DNA of 37,399 nt from Flammeovirga sp. EKP202 (lineage in GTDB: Bacteria > Bacteroidota > Bacteroidia > Cytophagales > Flammeovirgaceae), in contig NZ_JACVVP010000068.1 in NCBI RefSeq assembly GCF_014534745.1, positions 1 through 37,399 of the forward strand. Reading direction: 5' to 3'. The notes beneath the pieces were generated by a model, which made no database searches, was not told the origin of the DNA, and was given only the letters and a program-made list of their open reading frames with translations. Of this stretch, positions 1-9,011 are shown in pieces; positions within the stretch are counted from its first letter, which is position 1; every line of letters starts with the position of its first letter. The position numbers were made by a program, and so were the translations under genes.

Positions 1-89
1 AAGTCTTTTCATAGGAGAAAGATCGGCTTTCTGTCAAAGAAATGAAAATTCAAAATTTTAAAAGAGCGATAGCTCAGTGTATAAATAAA

Positions 90-129
90 AAGGGCTTTAT
101 TCTTAATCTTATGATGGAATAAAGCCCTT
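90..129 (-). terminator. Intrinsic terminator of the barrel/Kelch operon
   Basis: A 13-bp perfect inverted repeat (AAGGGCTTTATTC and its complement) encloses a 14-nt loop. On the minus strand it is followed by a T-rich run (TTTTTATTTA). It lies 18 bp past the stop of the IPT/Kelch lipoprotein gene and probably ends that operon. Confidence 0.85.
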
Positions 130-146
130 ACCACTTAATGTAACTT

Positions 147-2195
147 TTAATCTGGTTGAGAAGGATCAAATTCCCATATTGCATTCCCTCCACCTAAAGC
201 TACATAGCCCTTTTGTTGATTGGAGAAAGCAATACCATTTCTTAGCTTCGTTGAAAAGTTTGTTTCAACGTATTGCCAATAACCTTGATACTTGTAAAAG
301 TTCTCATTGATATAAAAATAAGGTTGGCCATTTAATTCAAAAACTAATGGCCTACTTTCTCTTGACTCTGGAAACTGTGGCAATTTTGTCCACTTATTTC
401 CTTGATGGGGTTGAAATAGAAAAGAATCTCTTTCGGGATCAGGACCACAACATCCATGATAATTCCATCCCATACCAAGGTAAGCAACATCATTAATCAC
501 AACTGCACCTGCATGAGCATAGCCGTCAATACCACTCAATTCTCCTAAATCACCATAACTTGGAATTTCAATCCAAGTATCTGTAGAAGGGTTATATTCC
601 CAACAATCACCATAAGGATGATGATAGATACCAGGTGAACTTTGATGACCACTAGATATATATCCTTTTGACCCAATTGAAAAACCTACAGCCTTAGTTC
701 TTTCCGGGCCTATAAAATCATTTAACTGCGTCCAAGAATTAGTTGCAATAGTATACTTCCAAAAATCACTTACATTATTTGAAGGTCTAACAACGCCTGT
801 TCCAAAATAAATCTCACCATCCAAATAAAACCCCGCTCCATCATCTCTGTCTTCTCCAGGAAAATCAGCTAGACGTTCCCACTCTAACGTAGTTGTATTT
901 ACAGACCAAAATTCACTTGTGCTATTCAAGCCTACATAAACTTTACCTTCCGTTTTAATAAGTACTGGTCTATAGGTATTCTTGACAGGAGCATCTTCTA
1001 ACCTGAACCATTTATCCGTAATGTAAAATTGCCCTTTCGATTGTGTTTCTGTATCCAATACATGTATTGCAACTTCTACATTCCTGTTGCTATAATGATT
1101 CAAATTAGGGTCAGGAATTATTACTATGATTTCGTTATTTGATGCCTTGACAATTTCAGCTGTATAACCATCTATTTCGATGTGATTATTCGTAGAGATA
1201 GGACTAAAGTTCTCCCCTTTTATGGTCAACCTTCCCAATGTTTTCCCCGATTCTTTAGAAAGAGAATGAAATACTGGATCTTTAATATTTATCATTTCAG
1301 GAGCTGCAACTTCAAAATTGTTCATCACAACTACAACTTCAACCTCTTTAGCATTAACATTATCAGGAACTTTAGTCGTGATTTGGTGCTCAGTGATTGC
1401 TATAATTTCTGAAATGAATACATCGCCATTTGCAGCTAAAAATTTCGCTACAACTTTGTTTGGTTTTGTAGTAAAATGCTGTCCTTCTATATGAAAAACT
1501 TCATTGAACGATAAATGAGTAGTGGACAGATTATTTACGACAGGTTTAGTCAATTTAAACTGTTTTTCAAAAGTTGAAACATTACCATAACTTGATACTG
1601 ATATATTTGAAAATTCCGTACTTAAACCTTGAGGAACTTCCACTAAGAGTTCTGTTTCCTGAAAATCCAATATCTTCGCTTTATGATTATCGATTTTGAC
1701 TTCTATATTATTTTCAAACCTCCCGAAACTTTGAGCTTCAATACTAATTGTATCTCCCAAATCACCACTTTCAGGAGAAAAGGCTATCAATTCGGGACCA
1801 TTACTTCCAAGGCTAAGAAAGTCAACCACTTCACCATAAACAATGAAATCTTTCGTTTCAACAAAAGCTCTCACAAAATAAAAAACATCTTTCTCTAAAG
1901 AGCTATTCATCACTTTAGAGAAATGTTCAGAAGTAATATTTTCCGAATAAATCACTCGATTACTGTTCTCTACTGTTAAATTTTCGTTTTCACTCCAAAC
2001 AAACCCATAATTAAGGATATCAAAACCTCCTCTATATATTATTTCAGCTTTAAATGTAGCCCCACTTGAAGTAATATTTGCTACAGGAAGTGTTTTTACT
2101 CTTGGATAATTTCTACTTGACACCTCTTCCTCATAACAGTTCATCAATAAGATCGAAAGTAAAGTGAAAAGTGTAATTTTTATTAAGTATTTCAT
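147..2195 (-). CDS. Lipoprotein with Fn3-like, IPT/TIG and Kelch domains
   Basis: The 682-residue protein begins with a lipoprotein signal peptide; the lipobox LLMNC puts the acylated Cys at residue 20, so it should be membrane-anchored. An Fn3-like segment (about 30-125) has the pattern usual in Bacteroidota surface lipoproteins. Two or three IPT/TIG immunoglobulin-like domains follow (about 135-390). The rest (about 400-680) is a Kelch-type beta-propeller, with repeated W-x-x-L and G-Y/E-I-Y-F-G-x-G blades. The start codon overlaps the stop of the upstream barrel gene by four bases (ATGA), so the two are translationally coupled and probably act together at the outer membrane. Such proteins are usually binding or adhesion modules. 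No catalytic motif is visible and the ligand is unknown. Confidence 0.85.
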   Translation of the reverse strand: MKYLIKITLFTLLSILLMNCYEEEVSSRNYPRVKTLPVANITSSGATFKAEIIYRGGFDILNYGFVWSENENLTVENSNRVIYSENITSEHFSKVMNSSLEKDVFYFVRAFVETKDFIVYGEVVDFLSLGSNGPELIAFSPESGDLGDTISIEAQSFGRFENNIEVKIDNHKAKILDFQETELLVEVPQGLSTEFSNISVSSYGNVSTFEKQFKLTKPVVNNLSTTHLSFNEVFHIEGQHFTTKPNKVVAKFLAANGDVFISEIIAITEHQITTKVPDNVNAKEVEVVVVMNNFEVAAPEMINIKDPVFHSLSKESGKTLGRLTIKGENFSPISTNNHIEIDGYTAEIVKASNNEIIVIIPDPNLNHYSNRNVEVAIHVLDTETQSKGQFYITDKWFRLEDAPVKNTYRPVLIKTEGKVYVGLNSTSEFWSVNTTTLEWERLADFPGEDRDDGAGFYLDGEIYFGTGVVRPSNNVSDFWKYTIATNSWTQLNDFIGPERTKAVGFSIGSKGYISSGHQSSPGIYHHPYGDCWEYNPSTDTWIEIPSYGDLGELSGIDGYAHAGAVVINDVAYLGMGWNYHGCCGPDPERDSFLFQPHQGNKWTKLPQFPESRESRPLVFELNGQPYFYINENFYKYQGYWQYVETNFSTKLRNGIAFSNQQKGYVALGGGNAIWEFDPSQPD

Positions 2196-3376
2196 TTTTT
2201 GACAACAACTAGGTTCACTGATAGGCGATTAATACTAGCGGTATAATTTGGACTGTCTGTTAACTCTGACATTTGCGTATAACGTACTGTCAACCCTGCC
2301 TTGAATTTTTCAAAAGACCTTAAAACTCCGATTCCACCCCAATACCCTATCTGATTACTTTTCATTTCAAAAGCAGTAGTTTCTGGATACGTAAATACCG
2401 CATCGTCATAAACTCTCTCTTCCAATAAGCGAGCTTGTTTGCTTAAGAGTACATCTACATTTAGCCCCACTTGGAGGTAAAAACCATATTTTTTTTCAGG
2501 AAAAGAATACTTCAATGATAACGGAATGGATAGCGTATTTATATCAACATAAGTGTCAAAATAATTGATAGGAGATGTTGTTTCAATAAAAGAGGAATAA
2601 CTTGATTTTGTAAAATGGAGTTCACTTTGAAATGCAATTCTATCTGTAAACCTTGGAGATGAAATGGCTAACTGTATTCCAATCGTTGGATCAACTGAAC
2701 TATAAGAAGAAGGCAAATACGTATAAAGGTATTCTCCACTAAAATTGATTTCAGACTTTGAAACTCCGAATAAAATTCCATATTCAAATTTTGTCCAAGG
2801 TTGGTCGGCTTTAGGTTCGGTAAATTCTTCACCCATGCATGAATTGTATTGTATAAAAAGGCGAGTAAGACTTTTTTCAGAATATTGGATACTAGATGTA
2901 ATTTTTGAAGGATTTTCAATACAGTCACTGATAAGGTAGGTCAAACTTCCTCTCCAATTACTAGTTTCCTTTACCCCTACTTTTCCATCAATAGTTACTT
3001 GCTTCACTGAGGATTTTAGATCAATCAGGTCCGTCCCTTTTTTGGCATGATAGAGATCCTTAGACTTATATAAACTAATTTTACCTGTCACTAAAACTTC
3101 TACAAAAGTACCTTCAATGATTTGGGATGAAAACAGTTTATCGTTTTGATAACCAAAACCTAATATCTGATTGGGATAATATTTCTTTTCACCTTCTTTT
3201 CCTTTAAAAATACAAGATTCATAGTTTTTTGTATTTGAGCGGTAATCCACCATACCTTGGATGGTATCACTCTCATGAGTTATGATAAATCCTGCTCTAA
3301 AATCTTTCTGTGCGTAGGAATTAATGCTAATCAATAACAATAGATTGATCAATGCTAATTTAGTTTTCTTTATCAT
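2192..3376 (-). CDS. Outer-membrane beta-barrel protein, PorT-like
   Basis: The 394-residue protein has a signal peptide ending NSYAQ. The N-terminal half (about 25-180) is a soluble beta-rich domain that begins with a GFIITHESDTIQG stretch, a form I associate with uncharacterised Bacteroidota proteins. The C-terminal half (about 195-394) alternates hydrophobic and polar residues as an outer-membrane barrel does (EYGILFGVS, RIAFQSELHF, KYGFYLQVGLNVD, FKAGLTVRYTQM) and fits the PorT/outer membrane beta-barrel family. Its stop overlaps the start of the Kelch lipoprotein gene by 4 bp, so a barrel and a surface lipoprotein are co-translated. Function is unknown; a porin, an anchor for the lipoprotein or a sensor are all possible. 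Confidence 0.75.
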   Translation of the reverse strand: MIKKTKLALINLLLLISINSYAQKDFRAGFIITHESDTIQGMVDYRSNTKNYESCIFKGKEGEKKYYPNQILGFGYQNDKLFSSQIIEGTFVEVLVTGKISLYKSKDLYHAKKGTDLIDLKSSVKQVTIDGKVGVKETSNWRGSLTYLISDCIENPSKITSSIQYSEKSLTRLFIQYNSCMGEEFTEPKADQPWTKFEYGILFGVSKSEINFSGEYLYTYLPSSYSSVDPTIGIQLAISSPRFTDRIAFQSELHFTKSSYSSFIETTSPINYFDTYVDINTLSIPLSLKYSFPEKKYGFYLQVGLNVDVLLSKQARLLEERVYDDAVFTYPETTAFEMKSNQIGYWGGIGVLRSFEKFKAGLTVRYTQMSELTDSPNYTASINRLSVNLVVVKK

Positions 3377-3573
3377 GGTTTAATACACCTAGCGAATTTA
3401 AAATTTAATGCATTGTTTTTTGTAGACAATACATAGAATGAATAGATGATAAACATAAGCTAAGCTAGGCAAAACGTTCAATACCTTTTTTCTTGTCAGA
3501 TTTAATATCACAAATAGTTTACCTCAGTTGAAAAAGGAATAAATGTTGATCTAGTAAAAGCTTGCTGTTCCTT

Positions 3574-3737
3574 TAAGCAGTTACACATTTGAAATTGGTA
3601 GAAGTTGAATTATTATTTTTTTAGTCTAATCAAGGCAGAATAGAAGAGCATAGCCGAAGCTACGTGATGATATTCTAACGCAGAGTAGGCTAAAAAAGAA
3701 AATCCAAAACTTCCGATTTTAATTGTACAACTGCTTA
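3574..3737. repeat. 164-bp palindromic element (MITE- or REP-like)
   Basis: The 488-bp gap 3377-3864 holds this element and little else. Its ends are inverted copies (TAAGCAG and CTGCTTA), and the arms stay imperfectly complementary inward for about 70 bp, for example AGCAGTTACACATTTGAAAT against AGCAGTTGTACAATTAAAAT. The centre is a nested hairpin, GAATA...TAGC-CGAA-GCTA...TATTC. No transposase is present. It sits between the repeat-protein gene and the barrel gene. Confidence 0.6.
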
Positions 3738-3864
3738 TACTATTTAGTACGTGGTAAATTTAGAATAAAAAACGCAATACTTTATAAACTAAATTATCTT
3801 TAATTGTCACGTTTCTACCCCATTTTAAGTTTTCTTGTTGAAATTTTGTGGCTCAGAATTAGAG

Positions 3865-4338
3865 TTATTGATTTTTCTTTTTTCTCTTCTTTTTCTTTTT
3901 GATTGATTTTGAAGTAGTGGGAGTAGTTGCTAAAGTTGTATCACAATGTACATCATTTAGAGTTTGATTATTATCAATAATAGTCGCCGTATTTCCATGG
4001 TGTAAAACGGTAGAATGTGTCCCATCAGGATTTACTATTACAGTAGAATTATCATTTCTTATCACCGAAGAATGAGTTCCATCCGGATTCACAATAGTAG
4101 TATTTTTATCATTTTGAATCAAAATAGTATGTGTACCGTCAGGCTTGACAATGGTTGTTCTATTACCGTTTTTTAATACAGAGGTGTGAGTACCATCAGG
4201 GTTTACAATGACTGAATTTTTCCCATGATTAACGACTGTAGTATGTGTACCATCCGGATTTATAATGACAGTTTGTGCATTAACCAAATTAGGACATGCA
4301 AACGATAACATTAAACTCATAAATACTATTTTCATCAT
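3865..4338 (-). CDS. Secreted repeat protein with 19-residue NPDGTH repeats
   Basis: The 157-residue protein has a signal peptide (cleavage near VNAQ) followed by five near-perfect tandem repeats of 19 residues, each with the core (V/I)NPDGTH(S/T) and then T-V-[hydrophobic]-x-x-G/D-N-S/T-T-x-I. A sixth, degenerate copy follows (about residues 22-125). The repeats are visible in the DNA as a 57-bp period. Alternating beta-branched residues with NPDG and NG/HG turns suggest stacked hairpins or a small solenoid. The last 14 residues are almost all Lys/Arg, an unusual tail that could bind nucleic acid, polysaccharide or lipid head groups. I do not recognise the family. A fragment of a transposon-like element lies 58 bp upstream of the start. 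Confidence 0.75.
   Translation of the reverse strand: MMKIVFMSLMLSFACPNLVNAQTVIINPDGTHTTVVNHGKNSVIVNPDGTHTSVLKNGNRTTIVKPDGTHTILIQNDKNTTIVNPDGTHSSVIRNDNSTVIVNPDGTHSTVLHHGNTATIIDNNQTLNDVHCDTTLATTPTTSKSIKKKKKRKKKNQ
3896..4279 (-). repeat. 57-bp tandem repeats inside the NPDGTH gene
   Basis: About five in-frame 57-bp units encode the 19-residue protein repeats. On the plus strand each shows a variant of gt(g/a)ccatc(a/c)gg(a/g)tt. They may expand or contract by slipped-strand recombination. Boundaries are approximate. Confidence 0.7.
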
Positions 4339-4396
4339 TCTATATTTGATTCATTTTGACACTTTACATTAGTAGGTTATAAGTTAAGATTAAATA

Positions 4397-4475
4397 CATT
4401 GTAATCTAAATTATCATCAACTTTTAATCTACCTTTCTACAAGTATTTATAGAGGCTACTTTCAAACTTCTATCT
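4397..4475. mobile_element. End fragment of the 386-bp TA-flanked element
   Basis: From the TA at 4395-4396 this stretch matches the left end of the element at 13461. Shared blocks are CATTGTAA-CTAA, ACCTTTCTACAA-TATTTATAG and CTACTTTCAA. Similarity stops near 4475, and the second terminal repeat is not found nearby, so this is a truncated relic. It lies 58 bp upstream of the NPDGTH gene. Confidence 0.65.
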
Positions 4476-4527
4476 TATAGTGGTCATATGATGAATATAC
4501 CCCCGTTAAGTCCAATAAAAATTAACT

Positions 4528-4577
4528 CCTACTACCAAAGGTGTAAAAAAGTAGGTCTTTACCACTCTACTTTTTTT
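4528..4577 (+). promoter_or_regulatory. Terminator with a competing upstream stem
   Basis: A 10-bp stem, AAAAAAGTAG (4545-4554) with CTACTTTTTT (4567-4576), ends in a T-run and would terminate transcription on either strand. The same AGTAGG can pair instead with CCTACT at 4528-4533, which would break the terminator. It lies between two divergent genes, where no protein-coding transcript should end. That suggests a leader attenuator for the plus-strand gene at 4904 or the end of a small RNA. The rest of the 565-bp gap 4339-4903 holds the element fragment, AT-rich inverted repeats near 4651-4705, and three CCCC(C/T)GTT motifs. Confidence 0.35.
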
Positions 4578-4903
4578 CTAATACTCATTTAAATGAGCTT
4601 CTAACGAGAATTTGTATAACTAATGAAATTTAAATTCTATATAGATTTATTCTAATAATTAATTTGCCCCCGTTTTTAGAATTAGTTTAAACGAATTAAT
4701 AATTATCAGCCTTCTAATTTTACACTATTCACTGATTGTTTGTGAATCATTTAAGTACTAAGCTTGGGCAACTTATTTTTTAATTGTCATAAAATTGTTC
4801 TGAGTAAAATCTCAACAATCCATTTTTCAATTCATCGTTAGCCCCTGTTTTAATACTTAACACTATGAAATGAAAAGTAAACGATAAAAAACACACAACA
4901 AGT

Positions 4904-7900
4904 ATGAAATTTACCGCATTTCTATTTTTTACACTATTGTCTTTTTATGCAATAGGACAAACAAATATGCTACCTGATGATAGCTTTGAAGGAGGGTCTA
5001 CCTCAGGTACTTTTGATAGTTATTATAATTTTGGAGGAAAAACACTTTGGAGAGGTTGGCCATTTACGGGCTTTGAATTAGATACCGAAGTGAAACGTAG
5101 CGGAGCAAGATCTTTTAAGGTTGTATTCCGTGAATATGGAAATGGTATTCCTACTTTTAGAACAGAACATTACCCTGAGTTAGAAGCAGGGAAATATGAA
5201 TTCTGTTTTTATTATAAAACTGATATTGATCGTGCTGGAGAGAAAATCTCAATTGATGTGCATAGTGGCAAGCAAGGGAGTTCTCAAAGTAGTAGTCAGC
5301 ATGATATAAATTTGGTAAGTGAGGCTAAAGATAATTTTGTGCTCTTACAAATTGAGTTCGAAGTAGATGAAAGCTTTACAACGTTTCTACCTTATATCAG
5401 AATCCCTTATTTAAAAGAAGGTGCCTATATCAATATTGATGATGTGAAATTGGTAAAGGTTTCTACTGAAACAAAAGCAACCAACCCTACTCCTTCTAAT
5501 AACGCGACTGCTATTACTACGGAAAATGTAAACCTACAATGGCTGAAAGGAATTACGGGTACGAAGAGAAATGTATATTTGGGTACTTCTTCTGATAATT
5601 TGGAACAAGTAGCCACTGAAATTACAACAACAAACTATATAGCCTCAAAACTAGAGAATGAGACTACCTACTTCTGGCGAGTAGATGAAATTGATGATAC
5701 TGATCAAGTAACTCAAGGTGATGTTTGGAGCTTTACGACTAAAACATTTTATGAAGAATACATGAGTCAGGTGCAAAGTGGAAAAGTGAAATCGGGTTCA
5801 AAAATAGAATGGACACAATTTGGGCCTGGTAATGCCGGTTTTTCTAATTTCCTACGTTATCACCCCTTGTTACCCGATTTCTGTGTAGAATCTCCTGATA
5901 TGGGAAACACGTATCAAACAGAAGACAATGGTAAAAGCTGGACGACGATCAAAGACGTAGATGGTGAAGGAAATTTCTTCCGTTTATATGACTTACAATA
6001 CTCTACTAAAACCGCCCAATACGCGGTAGCCATTGAATCTTCACGCTTGTATTTCAGTCAAGATACAGCAAGAAGCTGGACAGAAATGAAAAATTGCCCT
6101 TGGTATACCCATCAATCCCAAGGAGGAAGAGAAGGAAGATCATGGTATAGAAAAGTTTCAGCAGTAGCCATGGATCCTAGCGATGATAATACTTGGTATG
6201 TTGGGGCAGGTAACTTCTGTAGAGGTCAACAGCAACTTTGGAGTACTGTGATTAGTCCAACGGCTGCCAATCCAAGAGGTAGAGAAAATATTTATGACAA
6301 CATAAAGTATCAAGGTAAAATTTGGAAAACTACCGATGCGGGTAATTCATGGACGGAACTAACGCAAGGCATTGATGAGAAAGCTCAATTCTCTCGTATC
6401 ATAGTTCATCCTACCAACAGCAATATGATTTTTGCAGGTTCTCAGTATGGCTTATTCAAATCAACAGATGGTGGTGCTTCATGGACAAATATTGGTGAAG
6501 GAAAGTTAGACAATAATACCATCATGGATATGGATTATTATTATAACTCGACGAATGGTCGATTTGTATTATATGTTGCTGATCAAGTTCGTTATCATGC
6601 AAACGGTCAATCTACAAGATCTGATGGTGGTATTTTTAAATCGGAAGATAATGGTGAAACTTGGGTAAATATTAATGGTAATTTAGGTTTAGATATCAAC
6701 CGATTGACAGGTGGTGTTTCCAATAATTATTACCAATATTTGGCAAAATGGTTTGAGATCACTGAAGCCGAAGCAAGAAGCAAATATCCAATATTGCCTA
6801 CTGAAGCTTTACAATACTTCAATTCATTAAATGTAGACCCAAGTGAAGAGAATGGTTTACTTGTTGGTTTTTATGATGCACAAATTCAAAAATCAATTAT
6901 TCCAGGACGTTTATGGAAAACAATAAATGGTGGTCAATCATGGATTAGTATTGCCCGTGACTTCGGTCCTGCATGGGAAAATGATAAAGAATACTGGCAA
7001 GAGCGAAACAATCCATTCAATGATAATATGGAAGAAGGTCATCAAATTTCCAATCAACAATGGGGGCAAAATTACCCACTTCGTTCATTACGTTATTGTA
7101 CCGTTAATTCACGAGGAGACATTATGCTGATCTATGCTCATAATACATTTGTGAGTACGGACAAAGGTGAGACATTCACACAAGTCAATGAAACGTATAC
7201 TGCCAATGGAAACATTATGGGTACAGGAGATAGTAACCTTCCTGGTCAATGCTTGTTTCAAGATAAACGTTTGGGAGAAGGTATTCTGTATCTTGGGTCA
7301 GGTGAACATCACTTGTGGCGAAGTACCAATGATGGTGAAAACGGAAAGCAGGCCGTTGAATACATCAACGAAACACAAGAAAGTGTATTCTCTATTTCTA
7401 CACACCCTTGGGATGTCAATACTGTATATACAACTTCCATGCGTCAAAAACACCTTGATAGAATCTATAAATCAACTGACGGTGGAAATACTTTTGAAGA
7501 TTGGGGAAAAGCAACTGCAGCTGAGGAATGGATGTGGACCAACAGTATTTTGATTGATCCCATCAACCCTGATAATATGTACTTTGGCGTGACACAAGTT
7601 GCTGGTTCTGGTGGAGGAAGTGGTACTGACGGACCTGATAAAGACAAAGAAGGTGGTTTTCATAAATCAACTAACGCTGGAAAAAGCTTTGATCCAAGCA
7701 ACAGCGGAATGCCAACTAAAATGTGGATTCAAGATATTGAATTTGATCCAAGAGACAGTACACACGCTTCTATCTTTGCAGCATCACCATGGAACCAAGA
7801 AATTCGTAAAAACGGCGGTTTATTCCATACTTCTGATCGAGGTAATACATGGAAAGTTATTAAAGTAGCCGATAACATTGAAGGCATTAATAGTGTTACA

Positions 7901-8782
7901 TTTGATCATACTGGACGATTATATGTAACAGCGGGACGTAGAGAAGCGAATGTAAAAAGTGGTGGTGTATTTTACTCTGATGATTATGGTGTAACATGGA
8001 CAAAAATATTTGAATCTCAATATATCGAACAGTTTGACGTCTCTCCTTTTGATCGTAATATTTTAGTCATCACTCAGGGTGTTGTTACAGCAAACCCAGG
8101 TGTTTACGTAAGTTTTGATGCAGGTAAAACATGGGTTAAAAGTAATCATAATATCGGTCAACCGGGACATATCAAACAGATTGAATTTGATGTAAATGAC
8201 CCTTCAGTACTTTGGTGTGCAATTATGGGTAGTGGTTTTTACAAAGGAATCATTAATGAAGGCGAACAAGCTAGAAAAATTATCTTAACGCCTGGTACTG
8301 CTGCAATCAAAGCCAATGAGACTTTACAATTGAATGCTGAAACCACTGAACTTGAAGGTAAAGTACTTTACAAATCAGCCAACAACACTGTCGCTACAGT
8401 TTCTGAAGACGGTCTGGTAACAGGTCTTAAAAATGGTGCTGTAAAAATATGGGCTACTTCTGAAGATGACCGTTATTCTGATTTTGTTTACCTCGTTGTT
8501 TCCGGAGGAACCACTGATCCTGAACCTCCATTAAATATTGGTGATTTAGAAAATAATGGAATTTTGGCATACCCCAACCCTGTCCAAAACACCTTATTCC
8601 TAAAAGGGAATACCAGTGAGTATATGACCTTTAATGTCTACACTCCTACCGGTGCTCTCGTATTGAGCAAACCGTTAAAAGGACAAGATAGCGTCGATGT
8701 TTCAACACTTAGAAAAGGTTTATACATCTACCAAATTGAAGGGAATGGAAGTAAAGCAGTTGGGAAGTTTATTAAGAAATAA
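4904..8782 (+). CDS. T9SS-secreted Asp-box (BNR/VPS10-like) propeller protein
   Basis: This 1292-residue exported protein has a signal peptide ending YAIGQ. An N-terminal jelly-roll, CBM-like domain (about 20-185) starts with the typical N-ML-DDSFEGG strand. An Fn3-like domain follows (about 194-285). A large beta-propeller region (about 339-1075) contains some 13 Asp-box motifs S/T-x-D-x-G-x-x-W/F, among them TEDNGKSW, STDGGASW, SEDNGETW and TSDRGNTW. A bacterial Ig-like group 2 domain (about 1124-1198) and a T9SS type A sorting domain (about 1220-1292, YPNPVQ...GLYIYQIEG...KFIKK) complete it. This matches the sialidase/sortilin/GH74-like superfamily of surface glycan-active proteins. I cannot assign a glycoside hydrolase family or catalytic residues, so a binding role is equally possible. 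Confidence 0.85.
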   Translation: MKFTAFLFFTLLSFYAIGQTNMLPDDSFEGGSTSGTFDSYYNFGGKTLWRGWPFTGFELDTEVKRSGARSFKVVFREYGNGIPTFRTEHYPELEAGKYEFCFYYKTDIDRAGEKISIDVHSGKQGSSQSSSQHDINLVSEAKDNFVLLQIEFEVDESFTTFLPYIRIPYLKEGAYINIDDVKLVKVSTETKATNPTPSNNATAITTENVNLQWLKGITGTKRNVYLGTSSDNLEQVATEITTTNYIASKLENETTYFWRVDEIDDTDQVTQGDVWSFTTKTFYEEYMSQVQSGKVKSGSKIEWTQFGPGNAGFSNFLRYHPLLPDFCVESPDMGNTYQTEDNGKSWTTIKDVDGEGNFFRLYDLQYSTKTAQYAVAIESSRLYFSQDTARSWTEMKNCPWYTHQSQGGREGRSWYRKVSAVAMDPSDDNTWYVGAGNFCRGQQQLWSTVISPTAANPRGRENIYDNIKYQGKIWKTTDAGNSWTELTQGIDEKAQFSRIIVHPTNSNMIFAGSQYGLFKSTDGGASWTNIGEGKLDNNTIMDMDYYYNSTNGRFVLYVADQVRYHANGQSTRSDGGIFKSEDNGETWVNINGNLGLDINRLTGGVSNNYYQYLAKWFEITEAEARSKYPILPTEALQYFNSLNVDPSEENGLLVGFYDAQIQKSIIPGRLWKTINGGQSWISIARDFGPAWENDKEYWQERNNPFNDNMEEGHQISNQQWGQNYPLRSLRYCTVNSRGDIMLIYAHNTFVSTDKGETFTQVNETYTANGNIMGTGDSNLPGQCLFQDKRLGEGILYLGSGEHHLWRSTNDGENGKQAVEYINETQESVFSISTHPWDVNTVYTTSMRQKHLDRIYKSTDGGNTFEDWGKATAAEEWMWTNSILIDPINPDNMYFGVTQVAGSGGGSGTDGPDKDKEGGFHKSTNAGKSFDPSNSGMPTKMWIQDIEFDPRDSTHASIFAASPWNQEIRKNGGLFHTSDRGNTWKVIKVADNIEGINSVTFDHTGRLYVTAGRREANVKSGGVFYSDDYGVTWTKIFESQYIEQFDVSPFDRNILVITQGVVTANPGVYVSFDAGKTWVKSNHNIGQPGHIKQIEFDVNDPSVLWCAIMGSGFYKGIINEGEQARKIILTPGTAAIKANETLQLNAETTELEGKVLYKSANNTVATVSEDGLVTGLKNGAVKIWATSEDDRYSDFVYLVVSGGTTDPEPPLNIGDLENNGILAYPNPVQNTLFLKGNTSEYMTFNVYTPTGALVLSKPLKGQDSVDVSTLRKGLYIYQIEGNGSKAVGKFIKK

Positions 8783-8806
8783 ACTTTACTACTCACAACA
8801 CCAATC

Positions 8807-8843
8807 AGAAGCCCATGATTCGAATTCATGGGCTTCTCTTTTT
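8807..8843 (+). terminator. Intrinsic terminator of the Asp-box gene
   Basis: A perfect 12-bp stem (AGAAGCCCATGA and its complement) with a 7-nt loop is followed by a CTTTTTAT run, 24 bp after the stop codon. Confidence 0.9.
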
Positions 8844-9011
8844 ATAGTACTTTTTAGTTGAAGGAATTAAGCAACGGTATCAACGTAATAACGCGGGGGT
8901 TTTGATAGACGGTTAATCATAAAATATCAAATGAAAGATAATAAATGTACGCCAATTCATGAACATAAGATGATTTGATTATTTTTACCTGAAATCAAAA
9001 TTTATAAGAGC

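Noticed and set aside
3574-3737. CRISPR-like repeat
   Set aside because: Only one inverted unit exists; there are no regular direct repeats or spacers, here or elsewhere in the window.
3865-4338. Repeat array as a CRISPR or other DNA array
   Set aside because: The 57-bp units are in frame and encode clean 19-residue repeats after a signal peptide, so they are coding.
7167-7868. Open frames on both strands inside the Asp-box gene
   Set aside because: They lie within the 1292-residue gene and lack recognisable domains, signals or sensible composition.
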